Shown here one piece after another: positions 61,636 to 64,000 of a DNA stretch of 64,000 bases. The translations under genes and the position numbers were made by a program. Positions within the stretch are counted from its first letter, which is position 1. Each line of letters opens with the position of its first letter. Location: positions 17,209,528 to 17,273,527 of the forward strand of contig JAVUNC010000006.1 of NCBI GenBank assembly GCA_032173965.1, given 5' to 3'. The notes under the pieces were generated by a model. The model was not told the origin of the DNA. It searched no databases and worked only from the letters and a program-made list of their open reading frames with translations. This DNA is from Sitta carolinensis (taxonomy: Eukaryota; Chordata; Aves; Passeriformes; Sittidae).

Positions 61636-64000
61636 TTGAAGAAATGGTTTGGCTTTCACTGTAATTTGCAGAGGTGTATGTGAGTAATTTCCGAAGTTTT
61701 GGGTTTCTAAAATTTACCAGGAAGGTAGCCATTATTTTCATAAATGTTTGCGATATCTAACTGTCATTTATTTGGCATTTGCTATTGCTGGTGATGCCAG
61801 TGACCCCAAAGATGGTAGAAATCAACTTCATGCTGGATTTGCATTAGTTTGGAAAGGTCTGGACTGGATCATGACACTTCTAAGTTTACATTTCTTTCCT
61901 GTAAGATTATGTTTAAGTTTCCTTTCTGTATTGATACTGAAAAATTGCCTTTGTTTTACAGATGTGGCTCTATATCCAAAATTAAAATTCTCCTGTCACT
62001 TTCACAATTCCTCTAACAATGCTGCTAGCCTAGAGAAACTAGCACAGAACCCTTAATTACTCCTGTCTCACACTTCTTTTTGATAACTAGGAAACATTTG
62101 CTGTCCTGCCTGTCACTGAAGCCTGTAACCACATTCAATTTGATTCTCCCTTAAACAACATTAATATTTTATGTGACAATATCAGTTGATGCAGTCCTTG
62201 ATTCTAATCTCTTTTGTTAACCTAACTTCTTGAACATACATGTCTTTCATCCTGTTTTTTCACTACATTTACAAAACCCTCTTTCCTCCTTTGATGTTTC
62301 ATTGCCCGTTTATTTCTTATACTGCATAGCAAGATAGTAAAAATACTTCTGATGAGCAGCACTGTATAGTTACTACTCTGTTAAGCCATCTATCTACAGC
62401 CCCATTATTTTTCATTTGCATGAAACCTTTGGATATTGGCAGTTTCACATGACAGAAGAGCAGCCACTAGTTAAATTGCAATGATTGACTGCTGCTCAGT
62501 AGATCTACTGCAGGTTAATGCTGTTGCCTTGGAGTTTGCATTCATGCCATGGGTTGATTCCTGCTTTAGTTCCTGAATCTTTTCTCAGCACATTTTTCTT
62601 CTTTCAATTATGCCCAATTGATGCATTTGTCTGATTGGAGCGTTACACTTGTTTGGACTGGCCTTTGATCGTAAATCTTGGGACTTGGCATCATCTAATA
62701 ACAATCATGCATCATCTTATCAAGGATTTTGGGGATAGTGTTTTTCCTACTAGAGGTGGGTACTCAACAAGGACATGACTCCTATATGGTAACTTATATA
62801 ATTTGTTTTAATGCACCCCCAGCTGAAAAACTTCTTATAAGTTATTATTGGTCTTCTGATTGTTCCTCCTGAACAGAAAGGTCCATGTTACATATTTCAC
62901 TTAAATAACATAGTATCTGTACCCTAGAGTGAAGCCATGCAGTAATAAGTAAGAGGTTTCCAGGTATGAAAGCCTATTTCTTTCTCTCTTCTCCTGTTCC
63001 CTGGTTAATCTAAACTTAGGAAGACAGCTGGTAGACATTTACATGTCATTTTCACATGCACTTCACGTAAGTGAAATAACTGTGAAAGGTTATTGAAGGT
63101 CTACTTAAACAACTGAGAACATTGTTACAAACTGGTTCTTTGAGCCACCTCTTGTGCGTGAGAAGGGGGCTTGCACAATAAGATAATGAAATGGTTTCCC
63201 TGTCACCCTTGATCAGTGCACTGTTTAGTGTATTACATATAAATGGTGTCAAATTTACTGCTGCTGAGGATTTCACCTTTATGGATATTTTCTTCACTGT
63301 TGGAAAAAAGAATGGATTTGATAATGTGTCTGCATATTGAATGACTACAAATGTCTTACTGTTTGTCCAAACAGCGAAAACGCAGTAGATGATTGAAAAT
63401 GAAGCTCTTCTCATTGACTTGCTGCATATTTGATTGACTTGCTGGACAACTGTTTGATAGAAGAGCATATAATATATCATCACTCTTACAAGTGGGTCTG
63501 AAATTTTGCAAGAATGACAGGTGCTGGCAAAATGGCTTTACTAATCAGACCTGCACAATAAGAGCAACTAAAATGCTCTATGCTTTTCAGTTTCAATAGA
63601 ACAGACTTTTTCCTGAATGAACGTTTGTGGGAATTAATTCACGTCTGGAGTTTTTGTGAGAGACAGAGACCTTGCTGCAATCTCTGAAAAAGCAGAAAGC
63701 CAAAAAGAAGTGAATGTAAGGTCTGTAAGGGATGTAATGATTCTCAGTGAAAGCAATACTTACGTAGCTTATGGAAATGTGGGCTTAAATAAGCTATGAT
63801 CAAGAATAGTATGACTCTATGAACCAGATTGCCAGAAGGCAAAACTGAGAGGCAACTCAGATCCATAGAACTGCATCTATGCATTTCCTTATTTTGGGTG
63901 TTTTGCTCTTTTTTTTTTTTTTCTCATTTGACTGCTTTCCCACTCTTACAAACCAAAACAAAAAACCCCACATGATTAAAAAGTATTTGCCTCAATCCTT

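Larger units (their letters stand above)
55252..64000. other. AT-rich DNA, no gene established
   Basis: No mobile element was recognised. Homopolymer runs occur at 58013-58029 (17 T) and 63909-63922 (14 T), with AT-dinucleotide patches near 60757-60780. Longer open frames are present at 60047-60391 plus (114 codons) and 63052-63483 minus (143 codons). The latter is the longest in the window outside the repeats and two exon chains, but it lacks a recognisable motif and begins inside AT-rich DNA. An exon-like segment at 56433-56507 is listed separately. The remainder is probably intronic or intergenic. Confidence 0.4.

Noticed and set aside
63052..63483. Minus-strand open frame of 143 codons
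   Set aside because: Longest single frame outside repeats, but it has no motif, no Kozak-like start and no splice partners. One such frame is not unexpected in 64 kb of AT-rich DNA.
5547..63922. Homopolymer runs of 14-17 A or T (5547, 15990, 29617, 49023, 58013, 63909)
   Set aside because: Checked as possible tails of retroposed elements, but none is preceded by a recognisable SINE, LINE or processed gene copy with target-site duplications.
1..64000. tRNA, rRNA, snRNA genes and CRISPR arrays
   Set aside because: No cloverleaf with A and B boxes, no ribosomal core sequence and no regularly spaced repeat-spacer pattern was seen. CRISPR is not expected in vertebrate DNA.

Overview
This is AT-rich vertebrate nuclear DNA and looks avian. 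The best evidence is five CR1-type LINE copies with the short 3' tail of bird CR1 (a 'TTCCAACC ... ATTCTATGATTCTG'-like end), one TG...CA LTR with a CpG-rich 3' half, and no Alu, B1 or L1 elements. Nothing looks bacterial or viral apart from the retroelements. There is no operon structure, tRNA, rRNA, CRISPR array or complete single-exon gene. The window is mostly intronic or intergenic DNA of a gene-poor region.

Layout: 1-6.6 kb is AT-rich DNA with one exon-like open frame on the minus strand (890-1093) and an isolated CpG-rich patch (about 2.78-2.98 kb). Between 6.6 and 8.1 kb lie two 5'-truncated CR1 fragments. From 8.1 to 23.8 kb there is unannotated AT-rich DNA with a CCTG/CCTT microsatellite and a few short perfect inverted repeats. 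At 23.8-24.4 kb is a probable solo LTR. At about 25.7-27.35 kb is the longest CR1 copy, which keeps a recognisable but broken reverse-transcriptase region. At 31.5-34.2 kb is a block of higher GC without a convincing gene. From 34.2 to 46.4 kb I see nothing firm. At 46.4-48.0 kb there is a large pentanucleotide array followed by two short CR1 pieces in opposite orientation.

The part most likely to hold coding exons is 50.8-56.5 kb. On the minus strand four exon-like open segments (52.9 to 50.9 kb) join with compatible splice phases and end in a stop codon 59 bases before an AATAAA signal. On the plus strand, exon-like segments at 53.8, 54.1 and 54.7 kb are also bounded by good acceptors. I recognise neither predicted protein. 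Both chains are hypotheses built by eye from splice motifs and open frames, and they may not both be real. From 55.3 to 64.0 kb there is AT-rich DNA with a 25-bp tandem duplication.

I found no undescribed biological system that the sequence itself demonstrates. The most useful leads are the two exon chains, the CpG-rich patch near 2.9 kb, and the LTR as a possible promoter.
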